From Streptomyces reniochalinae (GTDB lineage: Bacteria; Actinomycetota; Actinomycetes; Streptomycetales; Streptomycetaceae), in assembly GCF_003323735.1 (NCBI RefSeq), contig NZ_QOIM01000024.1, forward strand, positions 186,001 to 250,000: DNA of 64,000 nt. The letters are read 5' to 3'. Under the pieces are notes generated by a model that saw only the letters and a program-made list of their open reading frames with translations, was not told the DNA's origin and ran no database searches. A program made the translations under genes and the position numbers. The stretch's first letter is position 1. Every line of letters begins with the position of its first letter. This document shows, piece after piece, positions 36,518 through 45,015 of the stretch.

Positions 36518-37273
36518 ATGACCACCGTGAGCGGAAGCACCGTCGACATCCCGACGCGGGACGGCACCGCCGATGCCTACCTCGTGCACCCCCGGGGCGA
36601 AGCCCCGCACCCGGCGGTTCTCCTCTACATGGACGCCTTCGGGATCCGCCCGGCTCTGCGGGCGTTCGCCGACCGGCTGGCCGCGGCCGGGTACACGGTG
36701 CTGGTCCCGAACGTCTTCTACCGCACCGGGCGCGCTCCCGTCGTCGAGCTGCCCGACTTCATCGACCCGGCGCAGCGCCCCGACCTCTTCAGGGACCTGG
36801 GGCCGGCCTTCCAGACGCTGACGCCCCAGAACGCCACGCGGGACGCCGACGCGTACCTGCGGTACCTCGCCGGGCTCGCACAGGCGGCCGAAGGGCCCGT
36901 GGGGGTGACGGGCTACTGCATGGGCGCGGCGCTGGCCCTGCGCACGGCCGGCGCCCACCCCGGCCGGGTCGCCGCCGCCGCGGGCTTCCACGCCGCGAAC
37001 CTGGCCACCGACGCCCCCGACAGCCCGCACCTGTCGGCCGACCGGATCACCGCGGAGCTCTACTTCGGGCACGCGGACCAGGACCCCGGCATGCCGCCCG
37101 AGCAGATCGAGCTCCTGGAGCGCACGCTCACCTCCGCGGGCGTCCGCCACCGCGCCGAGGTCTACGAGGGCGCCCCGCACGGCTTCACCCAGTCCGACAC
37201 CGCCGCCCACGATCCGGCGGCGGAGGAACGCCACTGGGAAGCCCTCCTCGACCTGTTCCGCAGGACCCTGTGA
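36518..37273 (+). CDS. Dienelactone hydrolase family protein
   Basis: Cytoplasmic alpha/beta hydrolase of 251 residues. The nucleophile elbow is GYCMGAAL, with the cysteine nucleophile typical of dienelactone hydrolases near residue 135. The acid is likely the aspartate of GHADQDPG, and the histidine that of APHGFTQSD. The N-terminal strand PHPAVLLYMDAFGIRPALRAFADRLAAAGY fits the family. ATG 36518 is preceded by AGGAGGAG. It is 188 bp after the VOC gene on the same strand and ends 63 bp from lanB on the other. I see no link to the lanthipeptide genes. Confidence 0.85.
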   Translation: MTTVSGSTVDIPTRDGTADAYLVHPRGEAPHPAVLLYMDAFGIRPALRAFADRLAAAGYTVLVPNVFYRTGRAPVVELPDFIDPAQRPDLFRDLGPAFQTLTPQNATRDADAYLRYLAGLAQAAEGPVGVTGYCMGAALALRTAGAHPGRVAAAAGFHAANLATDAPDSPHLSADRITAELYFGHADQDPGMPPEQIELLERTLTSAGVRHRAEVYEGAPHGFTQSDTAAHDPAAEERHWEALLDLFRRTL

Positions 37274-37298
37274 CAGCCGTCCGCAGGACTGCGACGGC

Positions 37299-37333
37299 CG
37301 TCCGCGGGTGAGCCCGGAGCCCACCCGCGGACG
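37299..37333. terminator. Bidirectional terminator between the hydrolase gene and lanB
   Basis: A 12-bp perfect stem, CGTCCGCGGGTG (37299-37310) with CACCCGCGGACG (37322-37333), and an 11-base loop, placed between the two convergent stop codons. Confidence 0.8.
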
Positions 37334-37336
37334 CGC

Positions 37337-40300
37337 TCAGCGCGGTGCGTGCGCGGCCCGGTCGAGGAGGCGTCGCCACACCCCGTAGGAGTCCGCCTCC
37401 TCCGCGGGACGCAGCCCCATGCGGTTGCAGTGCATGTGCAGCGCGGCCAGCACGATGTCGCCGCGGTCCGCCTGGAGCGCGCCGTCCCGCTCCAGCTCGG
37501 TCATCCGGCGGGTGAGCCGCTCCGCGGCCGGGCGCCACGCGGCAGCGGCCCGGTCCAGCAGTGCGCGGGCCGGACCGTCCTCCGTACGGGCGGCCCACAG
37601 GCCGCGCCCGGCCCTCCGGTACAGGCCGCCTCCGGCGTTGCGCGACGCCGCGAGCCGGGCGAGTGCGTGGCGCGCCTCGGGCTCGGGGACCAGGAGGGCG
37701 CACAGCCCATCGAGGGTGAGGGCGACCAGCGCGGCACGTTCCCGGGACGCGTCAAGACCGAGGTGCGGCAGCCCCGGCAGGCCGGTCGGTGAGGCGCGCA
37801 GGTCCGCGAGGAGCTGGACGACGGCCGCACTGTCCTGCCGGAAGAACTCCTCGGCGTCGGCGATCAGTTGGGGGCCGCCGTACCGCTCGACCTCGCGCCG
37901 GTAGGTGACGTAGGTGTGGTCCGTGATGTGCCCGCCGCCGGCGAGGTCGTACGCCCAGGCGGTGACCTCGCCCAGGACGTCCGCCCGCGTGTCCTGGTCG
38001 GGCACGAAGAACCGTACCCGCAGGTGAGGGGCCGGATCGCCGTAGCGCAGGAAGAACGGCGCCGCCACGCCGTACCGTTCGGACAGCCGCCGGGTGAGAC
38101 CGGCCAGGCCCACGCCCAGCAGCGTGTCGTGCGCGTCCGGTTCGGCGTAGAGCTTGACGGCCAGCCAGTCGCTGCCGACGCGCTTGACCCGTGCACCGGG
38201 CTCCTCGGCGGTGTCCGCGGCCTTACGGGGCCGTATGTGCCGGGCCACCCGGCCCGGGTCCTGGCCGGTCCGCACGAGGGGCACCACGACCTCGGAGGCG
38301 TACGGTTCGCCGTCGGCGTCCCGCAAGAAGCCCTCCCCGGGTGCGGGCAGTACCTCCTCCAGGACGAGCCCGTCCTCCGGCGCCCGCTCCAGGCTGTCGC
38401 GCAGCTCGCGCAGGCAGGGGGCGCTGGTGAGGTCGAGCAGCAGGGTGTTGTCGCTGCTGGCGATGTTGACCAGCCGGGGCACCATCCACGTCTGCGCCCA
38501 GGCGCCGAAGGCGTCGGCGAACGCCGCCAGTCCGTCCCCGTCCCCGTCGCCGCCGGTGGACGGCGGGAACTCTTCCGCCCGCAGCCGCCACCGCGCCCGG
38601 CGCAGCACCACATCGCCCCGTTCGACGCGGGGCAGGAACGGCATGGTCCAGCTCAGCGCGTCCCAGCTGAACCACGAGACCGTGCGGGAGAGGGACTGGG
38701 AGACCTCCAGCAGGAACCGGCAGGGGTCGGGGGCGCCCGCCCAGTTGAGCATCGTGCGGTCGGTGACGTGCAGACGCCGGCCCAGCATGCGGCTGCGCAG
38801 GTAGAGCTTCCCCTCGGCCACGCCGACGAGGACGTCGTCCAGCCGGATCACCCGGTCCTCGTCCCGGCCGGGCGTGACGTTGACCGGCAGCTCCCACGTG
38901 TGTGCGGTGGGGCGGATCGAGACGTTGATGGAGCGGGCGTCCTGCGGCAGGGAGGACAGCTCGGCGCAGACGGCGTCGCCCTGCCGCGTCTCCTCGGCGG
39001 CGGCCAGCTGACGCAGCGACGCCTGGGCCCCGTCGTCGAGGAGATCGTGGAAGCGGGAGAAGGTCCGGCCGCCCGGCACCACCCCGGCGGTGCCGCAGAC
39101 GGCACGCCAGTGCTCACGACCCGGGCCCGGTGCCACAAGCGTGAGGTGCAGGTCGATGAGGGGCATCGGCGGCCTGTGGTCGTCCTTCGGCGCCGAGACC
39201 TCCGCCAGCTCCTCCAGCAGCCGGTCGTCGAGCTGGACGGCCCGCTCCCGGCGGGCCAGCGCACCGGCGACCAGCCGGTCCAGCACGGCCTTCCGTGTCG
39301 GCCCCGCGGGCCGGTCCGACAGGTCGACGGGCTCCGGCACGACACCGGGCAGCGGGTACGCCTGCCCCGGCGAGCGGTACCTGCGCGGCGGGCCGAGACC
39401 GGTCTCGGGGGTCAGCGCCTCCAGCAACGGGATCTCGGAGCGGTGGCCGTACCGCTCGGCGAAGGCGTCGGCGTACTCCTTGAGATGCGGCGGGTAACGG
39501 TCCTCCGCGCCCACGCGCAGCAGCACGCGGGCGGCCTCTTCGGCCAGGTCCGCCACGGCCCGTGGAAGGACCAGGGACCCGTCGCGGTTCAGCGCCGCGT
39601 CGATCTGGAGCGTCGGGCCCATGTGGCCGCCGACGGCCTCGGGCATCGGCGCGCTCGCCGCCCCGAGCAGACCGCGTGCCGGGATCTCACCCCGGTTGAA
39701 GGCGTTGACGGCGGCCTCCACCCCGTCGATCGCCCGCGCCACGGCGGGCTCGGTGACGGGCAAAAGCACCGAGCGCAGCAGTGAGTCGTTGCCGGCGGCG
39801 TGGGGGACCAGCAGCCGGGGGCGCTCGACGGTGATGAGGATGTCGCTGTCGAAGAGGCCGTCGAGCAGGGCCGCGACGCGCTCGGCACCGGCCCGCGGAT
39901 AGGTCTCGGTGAGCGCGGCGGTCAGTTCGCCGAGCGTCGTCGGCGTACGGGCGAGGTCGAGTACGGAGCGTATCGGCGCGGTGAGCCGCACGCTGACGGA
40001 GCGCCGGCCCCTGGGGGTGGGGCGCTGCTCGTCGCCGTGCGCGGCGGTCCGGGCGGCCCCGGCGTCCTCGTTGAGTCCGTAGCCCTCGGCGGTGGACAGC
40101 CACACCCGGCCGCGCGAGACGTGGAGCAGGTCGTTGCGCCGCACCCGCAGGTCGTCGCGGGAGCGCTCCGCACCGAAGGCGAGCCGCTTCACCAGGTGCA
40201 TGACCCACCCGGAGTCCGCGCGTGCGCGGGCCCTGCCGAGGGCGCCGTGCCCGAGCCGGGTGCGCTGCTCGGCGCCGAACACGCCGGTGGTCACGCCCGC

Positions 40301-40636
40301 GAACAGGCCGAACGGTGTCGACCTGAAGCTCATCCGGTTCAGATAACGGCCAAGACCGCGCACGGCCTTGCGCCGGCTCTTGCCGGTGAGGGTGTCGAAC
40401 CGCTCGACGGCGTCCGCCAGGTCGGGCGAGGCGGCCCGCACGGCGTCCCGCACGCCCGGGGCCCACCACAGCTTGAGGAGCTGCTCCGCGTAGTTGTCCT
40501 GCCAGGCGCCCGTACGCAGGGTCTCGGCGTCCGCCGGCAGCGACCCGAACACATCCAGCAGCGGGCGTGCGGGCAGGGCAGGCGCCCTGAGCATGAAGAA
40601 CCCGCAGGTCTCGTAGGTGTCGGCCGCTTCGCTCAC
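37337..40636 (-). CDS. lanB: Class I lanthipeptide dehydratase LanB (full length)
   Basis: Enzyme of 1099 residues that dehydrates Ser and Thr of the precursor using glutamyl-tRNA, then eliminates glutamate. Both halves are present in one chain. The glutamylation domain begins CGFFMLRAPALPARPLLDVF and includes YLNRMSFRSTPFGLFAGVTTG at about residues 95-115. The C-terminal SpaB_C elimination domain starts near WLAVKLYAEPDAHDTLLG (about residue 790) and includes FFLRYGDPAPHLRVRFFV. GTG 40636 is chosen because it overlaps the lanC stop (GTGA) and has GGGGGAG just before it. It is the last gene of lanA-lanC-lanB, ending at a terminator. The organisation is that of a lanthipeptide, not the split LanB of thiopeptides. 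Confidence 0.93.
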   Translation of the reverse strand: MSEAADTYETCGFFMLRAPALPARPLLDVFGSLPADAETLRTGAWQDNYAEQLLKLWWAPGVRDAVRAASPDLADAVERFDTLTGKSRRKAVRGLGRYLNRMSFRSTPFGLFAGVTTGVFGAEQRTRLGHGALGRARARADSGWVMHLVKRLAFGAERSRDDLRVRRNDLLHVSRGRVWLSTAEGYGLNEDAGAARTAAHGDEQRPTPRGRRSVSVRLTAPIRSVLDLARTPTTLGELTAALTETYPRAGAERVAALLDGLFDSDILITVERPRLLVPHAAGNDSLLRSVLLPVTEPAVARAIDGVEAAVNAFNRGEIPARGLLGAASAPMPEAVGGHMGPTLQIDAALNRDGSLVLPRAVADLAEEAARVLLRVGAEDRYPPHLKEYADAFAERYGHRSEIPLLEALTPETGLGPPRRYRSPGQAYPLPGVVPEPVDLSDRPAGPTRKAVLDRLVAGALARRERAVQLDDRLLEELAEVSAPKDDHRPPMPLIDLHLTLVAPGPGREHWRAVCGTAGVVPGGRTFSRFHDLLDDGAQASLRQLAAAEETRQGDAVCAELSSLPQDARSINVSIRPTAHTWELPVNVTPGRDEDRVIRLDDVLVGVAEGKLYLRSRMLGRRLHVTDRTMLNWAGAPDPCRFLLEVSQSLSRTVSWFSWDALSWTMPFLPRVERGDVVLRRARWRLRAEEFPPSTGGDGDGDGLAAFADAFGAWAQTWMVPRLVNIASSDNTLLLDLTSAPCLRELRDSLERAPEDGLVLEEVLPAPGEGFLRDADGEPYASEVVVPLVRTGQDPGRVARHIRPRKAADTAEEPGARVKRVGSDWLAVKLYAEPDAHDTLLGVGLAGLTRRLSERYGVAAPFFLRYGDPAPHLRVRFFVPDQDTRADVLGEVTAWAYDLAGGGHITDHTYVTYRREVERYGGPQLIADAEEFFRQDSAAVVQLLADLRASPTGLPGLPHLGLDASRERAALVALTLDGLCALLVPEPEARHALARLAASRNAGGGLYRRAGRGLWAARTEDGPARALLDRAAAAWRPAAERLTRRMTELERDGALQADRGDIVLAALHMHCNRMGLRPAEEADSYGVWRRLLDRAAHAPR

Positions 40637-42129
40637 GTCTCCCCCATGCCCCGGTCCTGTCTCGTCTCCGCCCCGGCCCCACCCGGTGCGTCTGCGCGCG
40701 GTGCGTCTGCGCGCGGGAGCCTGGGGGTCAGGAACAGCAGTTCGTCCCACCCTGCCGCCGCCTCGGACACGGCGCCCAGGAGGGCGAGCAGCACCCCCGC
40801 CGCACCGTTCAGCAATCCGGCGCTGTGCTCCTGCTTTCCCCACGGGTCGTAGTCAGGGAAGAGGTAGGGATGGTCCTCGTCCGCGAACGAGCACATCCGC
40901 GACAGGAACCGCTCGTGCATGTGGAACAGTTCCGGCACACCGGTCTGTGCGGCGGCACGGCCGTAGACGGTCACCAGCCCCGCCAGCCCGTGGCACAGCG
41001 TGGGCGAGTTGACGCGCTGCTGCTCGGCGGGGGTGCGTTCGAGGCCGAGGAGCGTGGCCACCGCGAGGTCGGTCGGCTCCGGGTCACCGCAGGCCGACGA
41101 GGCCGACAGCAGGGACGCGGCGACACCGGGCGGTCCGTAGCACCACGCGCTCCTGGCCGGCACCTGCGCAGCACCGGTGTCGGGGCGGCGCGAGTCCGGG
41201 TGGGGCAGCAGGAGGTTGGCCCACGCGGGGTAGTCCAGACCGTCGATGCGCAGCGCATCGAGCGTCCGGGCGAGAGCGCGGACCCCCTGCCGCACCCGGT
41301 GGGGCCGCGCGGCGGCCGGGTCCGCGGAGCCGCTCTCGGAGTCCGTGGTGCCGGCTGCGGAGCCGGCCACCGGGTCCGCCGTGCTGCCGGGCGCCTCGGC
41401 GATGTCGGGGCGGCTCAGGGCGGCGAGAATGCCCGGCGGCCCGTGGGCGAACCCCAGGTTGTAGACGCCGTCGGGAAAGTTCTTCACGTACCCGGGAAGG
41501 GGCGTCGGCTCTCCGTCGGGGCCCGGAATGCTGGGAAAGTGGGAGGGCGCGCAGAACCATCTGAGCGGGCCGCCGTCATCCCGGGTCAGCTCCACCAGGT
41601 AGTCGACGAGGCGGTCCGTGGCCTGACCGACCGCGTCCGTCGCGCGCCCGCCGAGCACGTCCGCTGCCTTGAGGAGCGCGGCGAGCCAGCCCGCCGCGCC
41701 TCCGATGACGTCGTAGTCGTGTGAGGCGACGCTCCCCGCTGCGGTGTGGAGCGTGATCGCCAGCGTCTGCCGGGCGAGCCGGTCGGTCATCGTGGCGAGC
41801 GTGGGGAGGTAGCGGGGCTCCATGCGGGCGTACTCGGTCACCGCCCAGACGACGCCCGCGGTGCCGAGGTAGAGACCGGGCGCCTGCAAGGGAGCGGTGG
41901 CACTCGCCTCGGCGGTGCGCCGCAAATGGATCCTGCCCGCGGTGAAGTAGCGGCTGTCGTCGAAGACTTCGGCGGCGTACCGGAGAGCGAGCGCGATGCC
42001 GGGGGCACCGTCGGCGAGATCGGCTTTCCCCGCGGCGTCGCCGGCCGACTCCAGGAGCCGGTCGGCCACTTCACGCGCCAGCCGCAGAACCTCGTCGTCG
42101 GTCACTTTCCCCACGGAACGGGATTCCAT
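40633..42129 (-). CDS. lanC: Lanthipeptide cyclase LanC
   Basis: Zinc enzyme of 498 residues that adds cysteine thiols to dehydrated Ser/Thr to close the thioether rings. The three zinc ligands are visible: C330 in AWCYGPPG, and C379 and H380 in TLCHGLAG. The double-barrel repeats GAPGIALALRYAAE, AGWLAALLKAADVL and GFAHGPPGILAAL are also present. The start ATG 42129 (MESRSVGKVTDDEV) is the most likely; an in-frame extension covers a repeat-bearing leader and is unlikely to be translated. An Asp/Ser/Gly-rich insertion (ADPVAGSAAGTTDSESGSADP) near residues 245-270 is a small oddity. Overlaps lanB by 4 bp and lies 217 bp downstream of lanA. Confidence 0.92.
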   Translation of the reverse strand: MESRSVGKVTDDEVLRLAREVADRLLESAGDAAGKADLADGAPGIALALRYAAEVFDDSRYFTAGRIHLRRTAEASATAPLQAPGLYLGTAGVVWAVTEYARMEPRYLPTLATMTDRLARQTLAITLHTAAGSVASHDYDVIGGAAGWLAALLKAADVLGGRATDAVGQATDRLVDYLVELTRDDGGPLRWFCAPSHFPSIPGPDGEPTPLPGYVKNFPDGVYNLGFAHGPPGILAALSRPDIAEAPGSTADPVAGSAAGTTDSESGSADPAAARPHRVRQGVRALARTLDALRIDGLDYPAWANLLLPHPDSRRPDTGAAQVPARSAWCYGPPGVAASLLSASSACGDPEPTDLAVATLLGLERTPAEQQRVNSPTLCHGLAGLVTVYGRAAAQTGVPELFHMHERFLSRMCSFADEDHPYLFPDYDPWGKQEHSAGLLNGAAGVLLALLGAVSEAAAGWDELLFLTPRLPRADAPRADAPGGAGAETRQDRGMGET

Positions 42130-42178
42130 GGTTCCGCCGTTCTCTCTTTCGCCCCTCGACAGCGCGCGGCCGCCCCTC

Positions 42179-42262
42179 GGAAGGGCGCGGTCATACATGC
42201 GGGAAGCACGTGCCCATACGCGCGCGAGGCACCTGACCATCGCCGGAAGAACATGACCATAC
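42179..42262 (-). repeat. Four degenerate 18-bp direct repeats between lanA and lanC
   Basis: Units start at 42179, 42202, 42225 and 42245 on the plus strand. Three read GGAAG-N8-CATAC in outline (the first two bases of N8 vary, then often ACGTG or ACATG, then CC or TC); the third is weaker. The spacing of 20-23 bp is about two helical turns. They lie in the untranslated leader of lanC. They might be binding sites, RNA structure, or relics. Confidence 0.5.
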
Positions 42263-42346
42263 GGAGGGCTCAGAAGCCCCTGTGCGGGGACCGCGGGGCC
42301 CTCCGCGTGGCTCCGCACGGGTGTGCGTCACATCAGGTGCGACGTG

Positions 42347-42499
42347 TCAGCAGCACCCGCTGAGTGTGTCGGTGCACAGCGACGTGCGCGACGTCGCGCA
42401 ACCGCCGTTGTTCGTGGCGGCGGCGGAACTGGTCGAAACCTCCGCGTGCCCCACACGCAGGTCGAGGGAGAATTCGTCTTCCAGCAGGTCTTCGCTCAT
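42347..42499 (-). CDS. lanA: Class I lanthipeptide precursor peptide LanA (FxLD type)
   Basis: Peptide of 50 residues, too short for ordinary gene calling. ATG 42499 has GAAGGGA five bases upstream. The leader MSEDLLEDEFSLDLRVGHAE is acidic and carries F-S-L-D at residues 10-13, matching the FxLD/FNLD box that LanB and LanC recognise. The core part STSSAAATNNGGCATSRTSL continues to a C-terminal Cys-Cys. It holds cysteines 34, 42, 49 and 50 and about a dozen Ser/Thr, enough for four thioether rings. The final Cys-Cys is part of the core. It lies between lanT and lanC on the same strand with its own promoter. It looks like the FxLD lanthipeptides of Streptomyces, but I know no peptide with this core. 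The leader cleavage site is not evident. Confidence 0.88.
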   Translation of the reverse strand: MSEDLLEDEFSLDLRVGHAEVSTSSAAATNNGGCATSRTSLCTDTLSGCC

Positions 42500-42539
42500 C
42501 GTGTTCCCTTCGATAAGGGGCCCGTACGGGAATTCCGGA

Positions 42540-42569
42540 GAAATCCGGCGATGATGAATGCCGGATTTC
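42540..42569 (-). promoter_or_regulatory. Hairpin in the lanA 5' UTR
   Basis: A 10-bp perfect stem, GAAATCCGGC (42540-42549) with GCCGGATTTC (42560-42569), and a 10-base loop. It lies just after the predicted transcription start and about 40 bases before lanA. It may stabilise or attenuate the precursor mRNA, or bind a regulator. Confidence 0.6.
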
Positions 42570-42583
42570 CCGGAGCTTCCTGG

Positions 42584-42613
42584 AACCTAGTGGAGCGCCA
42601 GGAGAAGCGTCAA
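42584..42613 (-). promoter_or_regulatory. Predicted promoter of lanA
   Basis: On the minus strand, TTGACG (42613-42608) and TAGGTT (42589-42584) are separated by 18 bp, a good match to the Streptomyces housekeeping sigma pattern. It would start transcription near 42577, giving a leader of about 78 bases. It would drive lanA, lanC and lanB independently of the transporter gene. Confidence 0.65.
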
Positions 42614-42667
42614 CACATCGGCCACGGCGGTCACTTGAGCAACCGATGCGCCGCCCGGGGCAAGCTC

Positions 42668-44767
42668 CTACCGGGGTTGAGCGGCGGTGTCGTCGCGCGG
42701 CGCGGGGACACCCTCCGCCGAGGACGCGGTGAGCCCGTACTGTGCGGCCTGCGCGTCGAACATGCCCCGGTACAGACCACCGGGCCTGCCCATGAGTTCC
42801 CCGTGGGTGCCGCCTTCGGCGATGTGCCCGCGGTCCAGGACGTAGATGTGGTCGGCGGAGGCGGTGGCGGCGAGCCGGTGGGTGACCAGCACGACCGCGA
42901 CGCCGCTGTCGGCCAGGGTCCGCAGGCGGTCGAACGCCTCGATCTCGGCGTGCGGGTCCAGCGCCGAGGTCGGCTCGTCGACCAGGAGGAAGGGCGCACC
43001 CCGGTAGAGGCTGCGCGCCGTGCCCAGCTTCTGCCACTGTCCGCCCGAGAGCTGGACACCGCGTTCGTACCCCTTGAAGACGATGGAGTCCCAGCCGTGC
43101 GGCAGACCTTCGATCAGCTCGTCCACACCGGCGGCGCGCGCCGCCTCCTTCAGGCGGGCCGCGTCCCGGGGGCGGTCCCCTGCGCCGATGGCGATGTTCG
43201 CCGCGGCCGTCATCTGCCAGTTGGGAAAGTCCTGCGTCAGCATCCCGACGGACCGGAAGACGTCGGCACGGGCGGCTTCCCGCACCTCCACCCGCTCCCC
43301 TTCCCCGCCATCTTCCCCGTCCCCTCCGGCCTTCCCGCCCACCCACCACACCTCACCGCTGTCGGACAGCAGCAGCCCGCCCAGGATCCTGGCCAGCGTG
43401 GACTTGCCCGACCCGTTCGCGCCCACGAGCGCCGTCACCTCGCCGCGCCGCACGGACACGTCCACCCGGTGCAGCGCGGGCACCGTCGCCCCCGGATAGG
43501 TGAAGGAGACGTCCCGGACCTGGATCTCCCGTACCGGCGCGGGCAGCGGCCTGCCGGTACGCGGAATGGCGTGCCCGGACGCGATCTGGATGGCCTCCTC
43601 GGTGTCGCTGAGCCGGAGCATCTCCTCGTACATCCGGTTGACCTGCTGCACCAGCGAGGTGAGCCGCGCGGTCGAGGTGCGGATGGCGACGACGGCGGTG
43701 CCCCCCACCGCCATCGGCAGACCACCACTGGTCAGCAGCCACCACAGCACGCCGTAACAGCCCACGGACGCCAGGCCCGAGAACGCGGCGGCGGCCAGGT
43801 CGGTCGCGGCCTGTGCCCGGGCCAGACGCCGCTGCTCGGTCTCCATCAGACCGGACATCTCCTCGTACCCGCGCAGCAGCAGCGAGCCCGCCGCGTGCGC
43901 CCTGATCTCCCCGGCGGCGTGCGGCATCGTCAGATACTGGAGCAGCGTGGCGACGGCCCTGCGGTGGTCCACCCAGTGCCGACGCGACACGTACTCCCGG
44001 CGCGCCGAGCGCACCGCCCCCCACGCCTTCGGCAGTGCGATGGCCAGCAGCATCGGCAGCAGAGCCCAGTGCAGCGAGGCCAGCACGACCGCGGCCGCCA
44101 CCATGCCGATCACCACGTTGGCGACCCCCACGGACAGGCTGAGCATGCGCCGTGCCGAGTCCGTCCCGAACTTTCCCGCGTCCAGGTGGCGTTGCACCTC
44201 GGGCCGCTCCGTGGCCGCGATCTCCACCTCGGTCACCGACCGGTAGTACCGGAGCGAAACAGCCCGCTCGACCTGGGGCTCCAGCCGTCCCGACATCGCT
44301 GTCGACCAGGCCGTCAGCAGCGCCATCCCCACGGAGACGAGAGCCAGCAGCGCGAGCGCCGGAAGCGACTCCCGCAGCTTGTCGTCCGTCGGCCCGTTCG
44401 CGAACAGACTGCTGAGCACACCGTTGACGGCCACCAGCCCGAACGCCGTCGTCAGGCCCTGGCCCGCCTGCGCGACGACCACGCCTGCCAGCGCACGCGG
44501 GTCGGTCTCCCAGCCGGCCCGCAGGACCACGCCCACCATGCGCGGCAGCGCCGCCGCCATGTGCGCGAACCGCAGGCGCGCCACCGCGCCCTCGTGCTCG
44601 ACGAACGCGTCGTCCCAGCGCAGGCGGCCGCCGAACAGCTCCCGTTCGGCTGCCGAGACCCCGCCATGGGCCGCCGGCTCCGCACGCCGACGCCGCTTCC
44701 GTCCCCGGCTGCCCGTCCCGTCGGGTGAGGCGGGCGCCGACTCGGAACCGCCCCCGGGCCACCTCAC
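42668..44767 (-). CDS. lanT: ABC exporter LanT-like, without a peptidase domain
   Basis: Half-transporter of 699 residues with fused membrane and ATPase domains, expected to export the modified peptide. GTG 44767 has GGGGAGG five bases upstream. Residues 1-90 are basic and disordered. Six membrane segments span about 100-380. The ATPase has Walker A VGANGSGKSTLARILGG, signature LSGGQWQKLGTARSL and Walker B LLVDEPTSALDP. A Gly/Glu/Asp-rich insert (KAGGDGEDGGEGERVEVREA) lies between Walker A and the Q-loop, which is unusual. The N-terminus has no C39 cysteine peptidase, so it cannot trim the leader. It is upstream of lanA on the same strand. Confidence 0.88.
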   Translation of the reverse strand: MRWPGGGSESAPASPDGTGSRGRKRRRRAEPAAHGGVSAAERELFGGRLRWDDAFVEHEGAVARLRFAHMAAALPRMVGVVLRAGWETDPRALAGVVVAQAGQGLTTAFGLVAVNGVLSSLFANGPTDDKLRESLPALALLALVSVGMALLTAWSTAMSGRLEPQVERAVSLRYYRSVTEVEIAATERPEVQRHLDAGKFGTDSARRMLSLSVGVANVVIGMVAAAVVLASLHWALLPMLLAIALPKAWGAVRSARREYVSRRHWVDHRRAVATLLQYLTMPHAAGEIRAHAAGSLLLRGYEEMSGLMETEQRRLARAQAATDLAAAAFSGLASVGCYGVLWWLLTSGGLPMAVGGTAVVAIRTSTARLTSLVQQVNRMYEEMLRLSDTEEAIQIASGHAIPRTGRPLPAPVREIQVRDVSFTYPGATVPALHRVDVSVRRGEVTALVGANGSGKSTLARILGGLLLSDSGEVWWVGGKAGGDGEDGGEGERVEVREAARADVFRSVGMLTQDFPNWQMTAAANIAIGAGDRPRDAARLKEAARAAGVDELIEGLPHGWDSIVFKGYERGVQLSGGQWQKLGTARSLYRGAPFLLVDEPTSALDPHAEIEAFDRLRTLADSGVAVVLVTHRLAATASADHIYVLDRGHIAEGGTHGELMGRPGGLYRGMFDAQAAQYGLTASSAEGVPAPRDDTAAQPR

Positions 44768-45015
44768 ATCGGCCTCCCCTGCGGCCGGCGCACCGCGTGC
44801 CGACACGCGGCGGTGTCCCGCCGGACACGTGCACGTACGACATGACCGATCCCGTCGGCGCGACGTGGGGTCGCGGGGTCTCCAGCGGTCACAGAGCCTC
44901 CAGTTCGAGAGCGTCGGGCAGGAAGCATGGGCGTACGCCGAGGTCGGGCACCACGAGCGGAGCGGACAGCGTCCCACGGGTGGAGCCGGGACGGCGGCGC
45001 CGGTCCTTGCCTTCG
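44768..45015. promoter_or_regulatory. Region upstream of lanT
   Basis: About 250 bp with no convincing gene. It should hold the lanT promoter on the minus strand. A minus-strand reading ending at 44889 has some coding character but no start or recognisable domain. Confidence 0.3.

Noticed and set aside
42333..43349. A 338-codon minus-strand frame covering lanA and the end of lanT
   Set aside because: It reads lanT out of frame into Arg-rich peptide and runs past the lanA stop in another frame.
44768..45015. A second lanthipeptide precursor upstream of lanT
   Set aside because: Reading frames here show no FxLD box and no Cys/Ser/Thr-rich core.
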